NCBI RefSeq assembly: GCF_009208775.1
Contig: NZ_WFLM01000001.1
Location: 785,325-849,324, forward strand
Reading direction: 5' to 3'
Source: Silvanigrella paludirubra
GTDB taxonomy: Bacteria; Bdellovibrionota_B; Oligoflexia; Silvanigrellales; Silvanigrellaceae
Length of the DNA stretch: 64,000 nucleotides
In this document: positions 29,151-37,707 of the stretch, piece after piece
Numbering within the stretch: the first letter of the stretch is position 1
Layout: each line of letters starts with the position of its first letter
Translations under genes and position numbers: made by a program
Notes under the pieces: generated by a model
Told to the model about the DNA's origin: nothing
What the model saw: the letters and a program-made list of their open reading frames with translations, nothing else
Databases searched by the model: none

Positions 29151-30164
29151 ATGACTCGTTATCGCACATATCCCGATCTCAAAATCGGAAATTCACATAT
29201 TCGCCCTCGCCGCTTAAGACAAAATGAACAAATTAGAGCTCTTGTTCAAGAAAACTCATTGCAAAAATCAGATCTCATTTATCCCATGTTTATTTCTGAA
29301 AAAGGAACTAAAAAATATGATATTCCAAGCTTACCAGGAATATCACGTATTCCGTTTGATGATCTTCTTCATGAAATACAAGAAATACAGAATCTTGGTA
29401 TAAAAGGAATTATGTTATTTCCTGTAGTGGATCCATCTGTGAAAGATCCCACAGGAAAGGAGTCCTATAATCCAAATGGTCTCATGCAAAATTCTATTCG
29501 AAAAATAAAAGAAAATTTTCCAAATATTCTTATTTTTGTAGATGTTGCTTTAGATCCCTACACGACACATGGCCATGATGGAATTACAAATGATGCAGGT
29601 TATGTTTTAAATGATGAAACTGTTGAAGCTCTTTGTAAACAATCTTTATCTTATGCATCTTGTGGTGTCGATTTTGTTTGCCCAAGCGATATGATGGATG
29701 GACGTATTGGTGCTATTCGTTCTGCATTAGATAAAGAAGGATATATTGGGACAAGCATTTTAGCTTATAGCGCTAAGTTTGCGTCCGCATTTTATGGTCC
29801 CTTTCGTGAAGCCGTTTCTTCTGGCGCAAGAGGACTTGATAAAAAAACGTATCAATTAAATCCAAGCAATTCACGTGAAGCTGTAAAAGAAGCTTTGTTA
29901 GATATTGAAGAAGGTGCCGATATGGTTATGATAAAACCAGGGTTACCTTATTTGGATATCGTAACAAAAGTAAAAAACGAGGTTCATATTCCTGTAACTA
30001 TTTATCAAGTAAGTGGAGAATATGCACTTTTAAAAAATGCAGCACTTCATAATTTGATCGATGAGAAAGCAGCTGTATATGAAACTTTAATTTCAATGAA
30101 AAGAGCGGGTGCCGATTTAATTATTACTTATTACGCAAAATGGGTTTGTGAAAATATTTTATAA
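29151..30164 (+). CDS. hemB: Porphobilinogen synthase (delta-aminolevulinic acid dehydratase)
   Basis: Condenses two 5-aminolevulinate molecules to porphobilinogen. The start is the ATG at 29151 with GGAG six bases upstream; 337 aa. Active-site blocks are YSAKFASAFYGPFREA and MIKPGLPYLDIV, the latter carrying the Schiff-base Lys. The metal-loop reads DVALDPYTTHGHDG and lacks the Cys of the zinc type, so this is a Mg-dependent, Pseudomonas-like enzyme. With hemH it shows that the organism makes its own haem from 5-aminolevulinate onward, if the other steps lie outside the window. Confidence 0.97.
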   Translation: MTRYRTYPDLKIGNSHIRPRRLRQNEQIRALVQENSLQKSDLIYPMFISEKGTKKYDIPSLPGISRIPFDDLLHEIQEIQNLGIKGIMLFPVVDPSVKDPTGKESYNPNGLMQNSIRKIKENFPNILIFVDVALDPYTTHGHDGITNDAGYVLNDETVEALCKQSLSYASCGVDFVCPSDMMDGRIGAIRSALDKEGYIGTSILAYSAKFASAFYGPFREAVSSGARGLDKKTYQLNPSNSREAVKEALLDIEEGADMVMIKPGLPYLDIVTKVKNEVHIPVTIYQVSGEYALLKNAALHNLIDEKAAVYETLISMKRAGADLIITYYAKWVCENIL

Positions 30165-30198
30165 ATTATTTGAATAGATTTTAAGGTAAAAAAGAAAA

Positions 30199-30741
30199 AT
30201 GGATATTAAGAAAAAAACAACACGTGTCAAAATTGAAAATGCACTTGAATATTGTATTTTTGCAAGTAGATGGTTACAAGCTCCGCTCTATTTTGGTCTT
30301 ATTATAGTACAAATTATATATACATTTAAGTTTGTTGAAGAACTCATCCATATTGTAGGAACCGCAACAGCAACTACAGAATTGAAATTGTTGTTAGGAA
30401 TTTTACAATTAGTCGATTTTACAATGGTTGCTAACTTACTAGTTATGGTAATCATTGGAGGGTATGCTACTTTTGTCAGCAAATTGAACTTGGAAAATCA
30501 TGACGATAAACCTGATTGGCTCGATCATATCGACCCAGGTGCAATTAAAATAAAACTCGCAAGTTCTTTAATTGGGATCTCAAGTATTCATTTATTACGT
30601 TCCTTTATTGATTTTTCTACAAACGATATAGAAAAGGTCAAATGGCAAATCATAATTCATTTAACTTTTATAGCTTCAACAGTCTTTTTAGCTGTGAGTG
30701 AGTATATTATGTCAAAAAAACATGCAAATCATGAAGATTAG
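30199..30741 (+). CDS. UPF0114 (YqhA-type) membrane protein
   Basis: 180 aa with about four membrane helices. ENALEYCIFASRWLQAPLYFG and the second block IGGYATFVSKL are the recognised signatures of this conserved family, whose function is unknown. It follows hemB by 34 bases and may share its transcript. The HIDPGAIKIKLASSLIGISS block is also typical. Confidence 0.9.
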   Translation: MDIKKKTTRVKIENALEYCIFASRWLQAPLYFGLIIVQIIYTFKFVEELIHIVGTATATTELKLLLGILQLVDFTMVANLLVMVIIGGYATFVSKLNLENHDDKPDWLDHIDPGAIKIKLASSLIGISSIHLLRSFIDFSTNDIEKVKWQIIIHLTFIASTVFLAVSEYIMSKKHANHED

Positions 30742-30806
30742 TTAACTTGCTTTTTATATGTTATCTTACTTTTAGAAATTAAAACCAAACTAAAGTGAGT
30801 ATTAAA

Positions 30807-31502
30807 ATGAAAAAGATTTTTATGACCATATTGATTTTAAATTTTGGATTAAATAAACTTTCCTTTTCACAAGATCTTACTGGTTTTACAGAAGAATTAC
30901 CTGGCCTAATAGAAGTTGATGGTGAAACAATAAAAGGTCCTGTAGTAGATAAAGTAAGAAAAATTTTAAAAAAAGCTAAGCTCAAAGAAAATATAAAAGC
31001 ATTTCCTTGGGCAAGAAGTTATGAAATGGCAAAAAGAAATAAAAATTATTTTATTTTCCCAATGGCAAAAAATGTAGAAAGAGAAAAACATTTTAAATTT
31101 GTTGGGGTACTTTTTAAAATAAACACTTATTTTTACCAAAGAAATACTAGCGATTTTAAAATCACGAAATTAGAAGATGCTAAAAAACTTTCAATCTGTG
31201 TAGTTCGTAATGACATACGTGATCAATTTTTAACTCAACAAGGTTTTGAAAATTTAGTTCGTTTTGCTGATCAAGATGATTCCATACATGCACTCATTGC
31301 AAAAAAATGTGATGTAACAATATGTGCTGAAAATATAGAATTTTTATGGAAAAAAAATCTTAAAGAAGATATTAAAAGTTTAGTGAAAAAGAGTTATCTA
31401 GTTAAAGAGATAAGTGGCGATCGCTATTTATCTATTAACAAAGAAACATCTCCTGAAGTCATTCAAAAAATTTCAGAAGCTATGAAAGATCTTAAATATT
31501 AA
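30807..31502 (+). CDS. Periplasmic solute-binding-like protein
   Basis: 231 aa. I prefer the ATG at 30807, which has a GTGAG site at a usable distance; a GTG four codons upstream has none. Signal peptide ~1-22 (ending SFSQ). The mature part resembles short family 3 binding proteins: a vDGE-ikGP-vvd opening, AFPWARSYEMAKRN, and a C-terminal hinge SICVVRNDIRDQFL. Such short forms are common near signalling genes and often lack transporters. No partner is adjacent. Confidence 0.75.
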   Translation: MKKIFMTILILNFGLNKLSFSQDLTGFTEELPGLIEVDGETIKGPVVDKVRKILKKAKLKENIKAFPWARSYEMAKRNKNYFIFPMAKNVEREKHFKFVGVLFKINTYFYQRNTSDFKITKLEDAKKLSICVVRNDIRDQFLTQQGFENLVRFADQDDSIHALIAKKCDVTICAENIEFLWKKNLKEDIKSLVKKSYLVKEISGDRYLSINKETSPEVIQKISEAMKDLKY

Positions 31503-31594
31503 TAATATTTTATTTATATACTTTTTCTTGCTAATATCTTTTAATAATTTCAAAAAATAAGATTAAAAAAAAAATATAAATTGGAGACTAAAGT

Positions 31595-33580
31595 TTGCAA
31601 TCTACAGAAATAAAAAAACTTCCTGAAGATTTAATAAACCAAATAAAAGCTGGCGAAGTTGTTGAAAGACCTTACAACATTGTAAAAGAAGTAGTCGAAA
31701 ACTCGATAGATGCCGGTGCTAAAAACATTCAAATTGAACTTTTAGATGGTGGTAAACAACTCATTCGAATTACAGATGATGGTTGTGGCATTCCCGAAAA
31801 TCAAATTTTAACCGCATTAGAACGCCATGCTACAAGTAAAATCAACAAGTTTCACGATCTCGAATCATTAGCAAGTTTTGGTTTTCGCGGGGAAGCTCTT
31901 CCCAGTATTGCATCCATATCTAATTTCACCATTCGTTCAAGACCTCAAAATCAAGAAATGGGCAAAGAAATAAATATCAATTATGGAAATTTATTATCTG
32001 AAAAAGAAATAAGTATGCCTCATGGAACTGTCATACAAGTAAAAGATATTTTTACAAATGTTCCGGTTAGACTCAAGTTTTTAAAATCAACGGCTACGGA
32101 ATTTACCCATATTCATGATTTTTTAATTGCGATGGCTCTAGCAAATTATCATATTTCTTTCCGATTTTCACATAATGGGAGAGAAGTTTTTCATTATCAC
32201 TCTAAAAAAACCTTAAAAGAAAGATTTCATGATATTGTTGGTGTTGATGCAAAAGATTTTGTTGAATTAAATTATTCAAGAGGTTCATTTAACTTAACAG
32301 GTTTTGCTGGACTTCCAAAGTCAGCAAAACAAAATCCAAGTTACTTTATAACCTTTGTGAATGGCAGATACGTTAAAGATAAAATTATTAGATCTGGAGT
32401 TTTACAAGCTTATCAAGGTCTTCTTATAAAAGGTTTGATAGCACCTGCTATCATTTTTGTGAAAGTGAATCCATCATGGGTTGATGTCAACGCGCATCCC
32501 TCAAAAACAGAAATTCGTTTTTACGATCCTGCTTCTTTACAAGAACTTGTCTCCATTGGAATTCAAGAGGCCGTTAAAGATTCTGTACATAAATCAAATA
32601 AACCTGAGAATATTCAATATAAAGAATCAAATGATATTTATATTCAACATAATATTTCTAAAATAGAAAATAAAAACCCGTATGCCTCTGAAAAAAACGT
32701 TGCGTTTGAAACAAATCGTTTAAAAGATAATTTTACAAAAAAATTAATAAGTACTGAAAAAGATGCTCCTGTTCTGCCTCATAAAAATTCATTTCAAAAA
32801 GATATTATTGCAACTCCTTTAAGCAAAGGAACACAAGTAGCCAAATTAAAAGCAAATGAAAATATGTTTAAGCATTCAGAATCAAAAATTATACAGCCTA
32901 AAAAAAATAATTTATTTGATTCTGCAAAATATTTAGGTCAGTTTGCAAATTGTTATATTTTATTAGAAATAATTGATGATTTGTGGGTTATTGATCAACA
33001 TGCTTTTCATGAACGTATTTTATACGAAGAAATCATGAAAAATCATTTAGAAAACAAAGCACCAAAACAAGATCTCATTTCTCCTATTATTATTCCCAGT
33101 AATGAGGTATTAACTGCTATTATTTTTGAACATAAAGATAAAATATTATCTTTAGGATTTGAAATAGAAGCACTTAAAAATGGCCATATTGCTATTCATG
33201 CTTTTCCAAGTTTTTTAAGTACACAGAAAGTACCAGAAATATTTGATGAAATAATTACAAGAATTATTGCTATCAATGGACTTCCCCAATCTGAAGCACA
33301 TCCATTGTTAGAAAAAGCAAATAAAGTCACAAAGGGGATTCAAGAGGAAATGAATTTACAGCCAACTCAATTAAAGGATCAAGATATATATCATCTTTTA
33401 TTTGCTACAATGGCTTGCCATAATGCAGTCAGATCAGGGGATCCTTTAAATGAGGAACTCGTGAAAAGACTTTTAGGTAGATCAAACGATGTTGACTTTT
33501 ATTCACATTGTCCCCATGGTCGACCCGTTATTCGAAAATTTACAAATAAGGATGTTTCTTCGTGGTTTCAAAGAATTTAA
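31595..33580 (+). CDS. mutL: DNA mismatch repair protein MutL with nicking-endonuclease motif
   Basis: Couples mismatch recognition to strand removal. 661 aa. The TTG start is chosen because GGAGA lies seven bases upstream. The N-terminal GHKL ATPase has IKAGEVVERPYNIVKEVVEN, DDGCGI and the FGFRGEALPSI lid. The C-terminal domain holds the metal-binding endonuclease motif DQHAFHERILYE starting at Asp467, plus ACHNAVRSGD and CPHGRPVI. It therefore should nick DNA itself, as in bacteria without MutH. miaA overlaps its 3' end by 19 bases, the common mutL-miaA order. Confidence 0.97.
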   Translation: MQSTEIKKLPEDLINQIKAGEVVERPYNIVKEVVENSIDAGAKNIQIELLDGGKQLIRITDDGCGIPENQILTALERHATSKINKFHDLESLASFGFRGEALPSIASISNFTIRSRPQNQEMGKEININYGNLLSEKEISMPHGTVIQVKDIFTNVPVRLKFLKSTATEFTHIHDFLIAMALANYHISFRFSHNGREVFHYHSKKTLKERFHDIVGVDAKDFVELNYSRGSFNLTGFAGLPKSAKQNPSYFITFVNGRYVKDKIIRSGVLQAYQGLLIKGLIAPAIIFVKVNPSWVDVNAHPSKTEIRFYDPASLQELVSIGIQEAVKDSVHKSNKPENIQYKESNDIYIQHNISKIENKNPYASEKNVAFETNRLKDNFTKKLISTEKDAPVLPHKNSFQKDIIATPLSKGTQVAKLKANENMFKHSESKIIQPKKNNLFDSAKYLGQFANCYILLEIIDDLWVIDQHAFHERILYEEIMKNHLENKAPKQDLISPIIIPSNEVLTAIIFEHKDKILSLGFEIEALKNGHIAIHAFPSFLSTQKVPEIFDEIITRIIAINGLPQSEAHPLLEKANKVTKGIQEEMNLQPTQLKDQDIYHLLFATMACHNAVRSGDPLNEELVKRLLGRSNDVDFYSHCPHGRPVIRKFTNKDVSSWFQRI

Positions 33581-34578
33581 AAACAGAATCTTTTTTTGCT
33601 ATTGTAATTATAGGGCCAACAGCAAGCGGTAAAACTTCCTTAGCTCACTCAATTGCAGATGACTTAAAAAAACAAAATATCTTAACAGAATTAGTTAACT
33701 TAGACGCCTTTCAAATTTATAAAAATATCACTGCAGGAACAGCAAAGCCTAGCTCTGAAGAAATAACTAAATATAAATACCATTGTATAGATATCGTTTC
33801 ACCAGAAGAAAGCTTAGATGCCAATACCTTTGCAAGTAAGGTAACAGAGGCTTGTACAGAAATTTATAAAAAAGGATCTATCCCCATTTGTGTAGGTGGC
33901 AGTGGACTTTATTTGCGCGCCTTTCTTCATGGACTTGATGATTTACCGCCGCGTGACGAAAAAATAAGAAGTGAGATTAGAGATATAGCTGCCGAAAAAG
34001 GTTGGCCTCATTGCCATGAACTCCTTAAAGAGGTCGATCCTGTTCGTGCCGCAGAACTTCATCAAAATGATAAAACAAGAATAGAAAGAGCCCTTGAAAT
34101 TTATAAAATATTGGGTAAACCCATGAGTTCCCTGCGATCAAAAACGAATGCTCTTGGAGAGCAAGAGACCTTATTTCCCTGTTTCCTTATTCAAATGGAA
34201 CCAAATGACGGGTTTTTAAAGGAACGAATAAAAGATCGTGTCCCTATTTTATTTCAACAGGGCTGGTTAGAAGAAATAAACCAACTTTATCATGTTTATG
34301 GAGATGCTCTCAAAAGTTTTAATTCTATGAAAGCAATAGGTTACGACGAGCTATTAACTTATTTATTAAATATAAAGAAACAAGATTTTTCTGAAAGCAC
34401 AAATAATTCTCTACTAAGTTTACAAGATAGAATTAGCACACTAACGTGGCAATATGCAAAAAGACAATTAACTTGGAATGCAAAAGAAAAGAAAGATTTT
34501 GTTGTTAATTTATATACAAATAAAGAATATCTTGAAGTTTTGAATGCTTTATTATTAAAAATCCCTTCCATACGTTAA
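33562..34578 (+). CDS. miaA: tRNA dimethylallyltransferase
   Basis: Adds the dimethylallyl group to A37 of tRNAs reading UNN codons. 338 aa from a GTG start inside the end of mutL. The P-loop is IGPTASGKTSLAHS (~18-31), then DAFQIYKNITAGTAKPS, the GGSGLYLRAFLHG block and the C-terminal GYDELLTYL. The 19-base overlap with mutL implies translational coupling. Confidence 0.96.
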   Translation: MVSKNLKTESFFAIVIIGPTASGKTSLAHSIADDLKKQNILTELVNLDAFQIYKNITAGTAKPSSEEITKYKYHCIDIVSPEESLDANTFASKVTEACTEIYKKGSIPICVGGSGLYLRAFLHGLDDLPPRDEKIRSEIRDIAAEKGWPHCHELLKEVDPVRAAELHQNDKTRIERALEIYKILGKPMSSLRSKTNALGEQETLFPCFLIQMEPNDGFLKERIKDRVPILFQQGWLEEINQLYHVYGDALKSFNSMKAIGYDELLTYLLNIKKQDFSESTNNSLLSLQDRISTLTWQYAKRQLTWNAKEKKDFVVNLYTNKEYLEVLNALLLKIPSIR

Positions 34579-34598
34579 ACAAATTGCATTTTTAGCAG

Positions 34599-34628
34599 TT
34601 GACATCTTGAATTAAATATAGTTATAAA
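34599..34628 (+). promoter_or_regulatory. Promoter of the lexA-like gene
   Basis: TTGACA (34599-34604), 18 bases, then TATAAA (34623-34628). The expected start of transcription near 34635 falls inside the palindrome at 34631-34648, 40 bases before the ATG. Confidence 0.7.
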
Positions 34629-34630
34629 AT

Positions 34631-34648
34631 ACCATATATTAGTATGGT
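34631..34648. promoter_or_regulatory. Candidate LexA operator
   Basis: ACCATATATTAGTATGGT: six-base perfect arms (ACCATA/TATGGT) around a six-base spacer, lying on the transcript start of the lexA-like gene. Position and symmetry fit autoregulation. The motif differs from the E. coli CTGT-N8-ACAG box and the Bacillus GAAC-N4-GTTC box, as is usual between phyla. I did not find the same box before uvrB or mutL. Confidence 0.55.
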
Positions 34649-34674
34649 GCTTATTTTGATTAAGAGGCCTGCCC

Positions 34675-35472
34675 ATGATTGAATTAACGAACGCTCAATT
34701 TAAAGTAATGGAATTTATATTTAATCATATGGACTCCACAGGGACTCCTCCCACAATCCGTGAAATAGCAAGTTACTTTCAATGGAAATCTATAGGGAGC
34801 GCTCAAGATGTACTTGCCGCCCTCAGAAAAAAAGGTTTGTTACTTTCTAACGTACCAGGAAAATCAAGACAAATTGTACCAACCAAAGACGTAACAGAAT
34901 TTTTTTATTCCTATCAAAATAATCCTAAACCATTTTCTTTAAATTTTTCTGGAAATAAAAATAAATCAGTTAAGTTAAAAAAACATTCATCCCAAGTATT
35001 ACCTGGTTTTGAAGATCTTTTGCGTGTTCCTTTAGTAGGTTCCGTAAGTGCGGGACTTCCTCAAGAAGCAATTGAAAATGCGGGAGAATTTATTTCTTTT
35101 CCAAGTGATACTCGAATATCTCAGAAAAATAGCAAACTATTTGCATTACAAATTGATGGATTTAGCATGATAAATGCTGGCTTATTACCAAATGATATTG
35201 TTTTAGTAGAATCAAATTCAAATGCAAATGACAACGATATTGTGATTGCTTCTATTTATAATAGCGATTCCACTATAAAACGATATGCTAAAAAAGATTC
35301 AAATTTATACAACAAAAATATTAAATTTTTATTAAATCATACCAATAAAGAAAAGCCACCAGCAATTTTAATACCAGAAAACCCTAATTTTATTCCTCTT
35401 GCTTTTGGTACTCATGAAGATGATAAAATATTAGGAATCGTCCGATCTCTTTATCGAAGAAGTATTATTTAA
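34675..35472 (+). CDS. lexA: LexA-type SOS repressor
   Basis: Represses damage-response genes until RecA triggers self-cleavage. 265 aa: winged-helix DNA-binding domain (~1-68; TPPTIREIASYFQWKSIGSAQDVLAALRKKG region), long linker (~69-117), and S24 peptidase domain. The Ala126-Gly127 cleavage bond lies in VSAGLPQ, the nucleophile Ser164 in DGFSM, and the general-base Lys202 in TIKRY. The Ser-Lys spacing of 38 fits LexA (37 in E. coli). It is longer than the usual ~200 aa, mainly because of the linker and an insertion after the Lys. The operator-like palindrome upstream supports autoregulation. Confidence 0.93.
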   Translation: MIELTNAQFKVMEFIFNHMDSTGTPPTIREIASYFQWKSIGSAQDVLAALRKKGLLLSNVPGKSRQIVPTKDVTEFFYSYQNNPKPFSLNFSGNKNKSVKLKKHSSQVLPGFEDLLRVPLVGSVSAGLPQEAIENAGEFISFPSDTRISQKNSKLFALQIDGFSMINAGLLPNDIVLVESNSNANDNDIVIASIYNSDSTIKRYAKKDSNLYNKNIKFLLNHTNKEKPPAILIPENPNFIPLAFGTHEDDKILGIVRSLYRRSII

Positions 35473-35502
35473 TGATTAATTACAAAAATTTCCAATTCGC
35501 TC

Positions 35503-35531
35503 TTGCCAATCTTCAAAAAAATCTATATGCT
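35503..35531 (+). promoter_or_regulatory. Probable promoter of the aromatic transporter operon
   Basis: TTGCCA (35503-35508), 17 bases, TATGCT (35526-35531). The transcript would start near 35538 and carry a ~290-base leader before the binding-protein gene, including the Phe/Tyr-rich leader peptide. Confidence 0.5.
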
Positions 35532-35625
35532 AGTATCGTCATTGTGTAAGAGTATTTATTGTGCACTTCACAACTTTGGTTCTTTTGTCTTATCAATGAC
35601 CAAAAACAGATACGGAGCAGATCAA

Positions 35626-35736
35626 ATGAAAGCGAATTTAGAACTTAAATTAAGTAATCGACATCAGCAAACTTGTTTAATAAACGCTTCATTTTCTTTT
35701 TATGCTTCCTATTTTGCCTATCGATTTTATTTTTAA
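35626..35736 (+). CDS. Phe/Tyr-rich leader peptide, candidate attenuation sensor
   Basis: 36 codons starting at an ATG with GGAG (35614-35617) eight bases upstream. The last 15 residues, SFSFYASYFAYRFYF, contain five Phe and four Tyr directly before the stop. This is the pattern of amino-acid-sensing leader peptides such as PheL. It lies 89 bases before the start of an aromatic amino-acid ABC transporter operon and upstream of two mutually exclusive hairpins. The frame continues upstream to 35503, but only this ATG has a ribosome site. There is no Trp codon, so Phe or Tyr would be the sensed amino acid. Function is inferred. Confidence 0.55.
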   Translation: MKANLELKLSNRHQQTCLINASFSFYASYFAYRFYF

Positions 35737-35757
35737 AATTCCCCTTTTCAAAAAATT

Positions 35758-35792
35758 AAATATTATTTATATTTAGCATATAAATTCTTTTT
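35758..35792 (+). promoter_or_regulatory. Candidate attenuator hairpins before the transporter genes
   Basis: ATTTATAT (35765-35772) and ATATAAAT (35778-35785) form a stem with loop TTAGC, followed by TCTTTTT: a weak intrinsic terminator. An alternative stem, AAATAT (35758-35763) with ATATTT (35769-35774), uses part of the same sequence and would prevent the terminator. All pairs but none of the loops are A:U, so stability is low. The placement between a Phe/Tyr-rich leader peptide and the first structural gene is what makes it notable. Confidence 0.4.
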
Positions 35793-35825
35793 ACATTGCA
35801 TCATTTCTTGTGGAGAAAAATCAAC

Positions 35826-36779
35826 ATGAGTAAAAAAATTATCTTACTAATTGTATCGCTAATTGCGATATTATGTGCTGTTATTATTATAAAAAGATCT
35901 AAACCTTCCGACGATCATATCACTATTGGTATTCTTCAATTCGCATCTTTTCCTTCACTTGACGAAGCAAAAGATGGATTTATGGAACAAGCTAAAAAAG
36001 ATTTTGGTGATAAAATTAAATTTATTGAACAAAATGCTCAAGGCTCTGTTTCACAAGCTCAAGCGATTGCCTCTAGTTTTAAAGCAAATAGCAGTATTAA
36101 TGCATTCTATGCAATAGCTACACCAGCTGTTCAAGCTCTTAAATCTGAAATTAAAGATCGTCCTATTATTTTTGCAGCTGTTACAGATCCTATTGGTTTA
36201 CAATTACGAGGCCCAAACTCTAACATTACGGGCGCTACAGACATGGCGGACATTCAAAAACAAATTAGAGTAATAAAAGAATTACTTCCTAATGTTAAAA
36301 AAGTTGCCATTCTATTTAATCCTGCTGAACCAAACTCTGTAATTTTAGTTAAAAAAATGAAGGAAGAACTTGCTAAATATAATATTGAATTTCATGATAA
36401 CGGAGCTAATAGCCAAGCAGATGTGGCGGCTGCAACACAAAATGCTGTCCAAAATGCCCAAGCAATTTTAATTCCAACAGACAACACAATTTCATCCGCG
36501 TTTCCTATTGTAAAACAAATTGCAGATAAAGCAAAAATTCCGCTTATCACAACTTGGACTGGGGAAAAAGACGCTCCTCTAATGCAATTTGGTGTCGATT
36601 ATATTCAATCTGGAATTCAATCTGGTGAATTATTAAATCAAATCATAAATAAAAATGTGAAACCAATGGATACCGAAATTATAGCACCAAATAGCAAAAT
36701 TTATATTAACTCATTTGAATTAAAAAGACTTAATATTACTTTGCCTGAATCATTAAAACAGGAAGTTACTTTATTATAA
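35826..36779 (+). CDS. TrpX-type aromatic amino-acid ABC transporter binding protein
   Basis: Periplasmic or membrane-anchored receptor of the ABC_sub_bind family. 317 aa from the ATG at 35826, which has GGAG at a good distance; the frame runs 10 codons further. An uncleaved-looking membrane anchor (~4-22) precedes ITIGILQFASFPSLDEA, FYAIATPAVQAL, PIIFAAVTDPIGLQL and the later ILIPTDNTI, all family blocks. Members are linked to tryptophan, tyrosine or phenylalanine uptake. First structural gene of a three-gene set; a hairpin after it may help make it more abundant than the permease. Confidence 0.9.
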   Translation: MSKKIILLIVSLIAILCAVIIIKRSKPSDDHITIGILQFASFPSLDEAKDGFMEQAKKDFGDKIKFIEQNAQGSVSQAQAIASSFKANSSINAFYAIATPAVQALKSEIKDRPIIFAAVTDPIGLQLRGPNSNITGATDMADIQKQIRVIKELLPNVKKVAILFNPAEPNSVILVKKMKEELAKYNIEFHDNGANSQADVAAATQNAVQNAQAILIPTDNTISSAFPIVKQIADKAKIPLITTWTGEKDAPLMQFGVDYIQSGIQSGELLNQIINKNVKPMDTEIIAPNSKIYINSFELKRLNITLPESLKQEVTLL

Positions 36780-36784
36780 AAATT

Positions 36785-36802
36785 AACCTTAAAATTAAGG
36801 TT
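36785..36802 (+). other. Intra-operon hairpin after the binding-protein gene
   Basis: AACCTTAA (36785-36792) and TTAAGGTT (36795-36802) are perfect inverted repeats. There is no T-run, so it is more likely an mRNA 3'-end stabiliser or partial terminator that raises binding-protein yield over permease, as is common in ABC operons. Confidence 0.45.
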
Positions 36803-36849
36803 TATGTTCACTCAGTAAGAGCGAGCAAGTTCATTTAGGAATATGCATA

Positions 36850-37707
36850 ATGTCTTCATCACTTTTGCCAGTGGCTATTGGAATACTTGAGCGTGGATTT
36901 ATTGGATCATTTGTAGTCATGGCTATTTATTTAGCTTCACGAGTAATGAAATTTGATGACTTTAGTATTGAAGGAACATTTGGCCTTGGTGGTGCCATTG
37001 TTGCTTGGGCCATATTACACGATACAAACCCTTGGATAGCTCTTATTCTTGCGATTATTAGCGGTGGTATTTCAGGCTGTATTACAGGCTTACTTCATAC
37101 AAAACTCGGACTCAATAAATTAATTTCAGGTATTGTTGTTACAACAATGCTCTTTTCAATAAGTATAAATATTGGTACTGCAAATGTGGCATTAGGAAAT
37201 GCAAAAACTATTTTTACTACTGCTCAAGAATATCCTTTTGGTACTTTAATTTTATTAGCATTAATTACATTTTTTATTGCTTATATTTTTATTTGGTATA
37301 TGAAAACAGAGAATGGATTTATATTAAGATCAACTGGTGTAAATGAACAATTTGTTACTTCACTTGGAAAAAGTGTACCATTTTATATTACGCTTTCTCT
37401 AATTATGGCAAATTCATTGAGCGCTCTTGCTGGGGGGATTTTTGTCCAATATAGCGGCTTTTTCTCTGCATTTGGAAATGTAGGTACTTTAATAGCAGCT
37501 TTAGCTGGCTGTATGATTGCTGAATTAATTGCTGCAAATATGTTTTTAATGGCTATTCTTGGCTCTATTATTTATCAATTAATCATTGCAATTACAATTG
37601 AATTACAAGTTGAACCATCTTGGCAAAAATTAATTACTGGACTCCTTATTGTAGTTATCCTAGTTGTTAAAAAAATGGAAAATATAAAAGGAGCCAAAAC
37701 AGTATGA
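36850..37707 (+). CDS. TrpY-type ABC transporter permease
   Basis: 285 aa with about eight membrane helices. FDDFSIEGTFGLGGAIVAW and the LHTKLGLNKLISGIVVTTML block are typical of the branched-chain-like permease family that pairs with ABC_sub_bind proteins. It overlaps the following ATPase gene by the four bases ATGA, so the two are translationally coupled. Confidence 0.92.
   Translation: MSSSLLPVAIGILERGFIGSFVVMAIYLASRVMKFDDFSIEGTFGLGGAIVAWAILHDTNPWIALILAIISGGISGCITGLLHTKLGLNKLISGIVVTTMLFSISINIGTANVALGNAKTIFTTAQEYPFGTLILLALITFFIAYIFIWYMKTENGFILRSTGVNEQFVTSLGKSVPFYITLSLIMANSLSALAGGIFVQYSGFFSAFGNVGTLIAALAGCMIAELIAANMFLMAILGSIIYQLIIAITIELQVEPSWQKLITGLLIVVILVVKKMENIKGAKTV

Noticed and set aside
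35538-35580. CRP-like site TTGTG-N5-CACAA in the transporter leader
   Set aside because: The spacing is three bases shorter than a CRP site and it lies downstream of the predicted transcript start.
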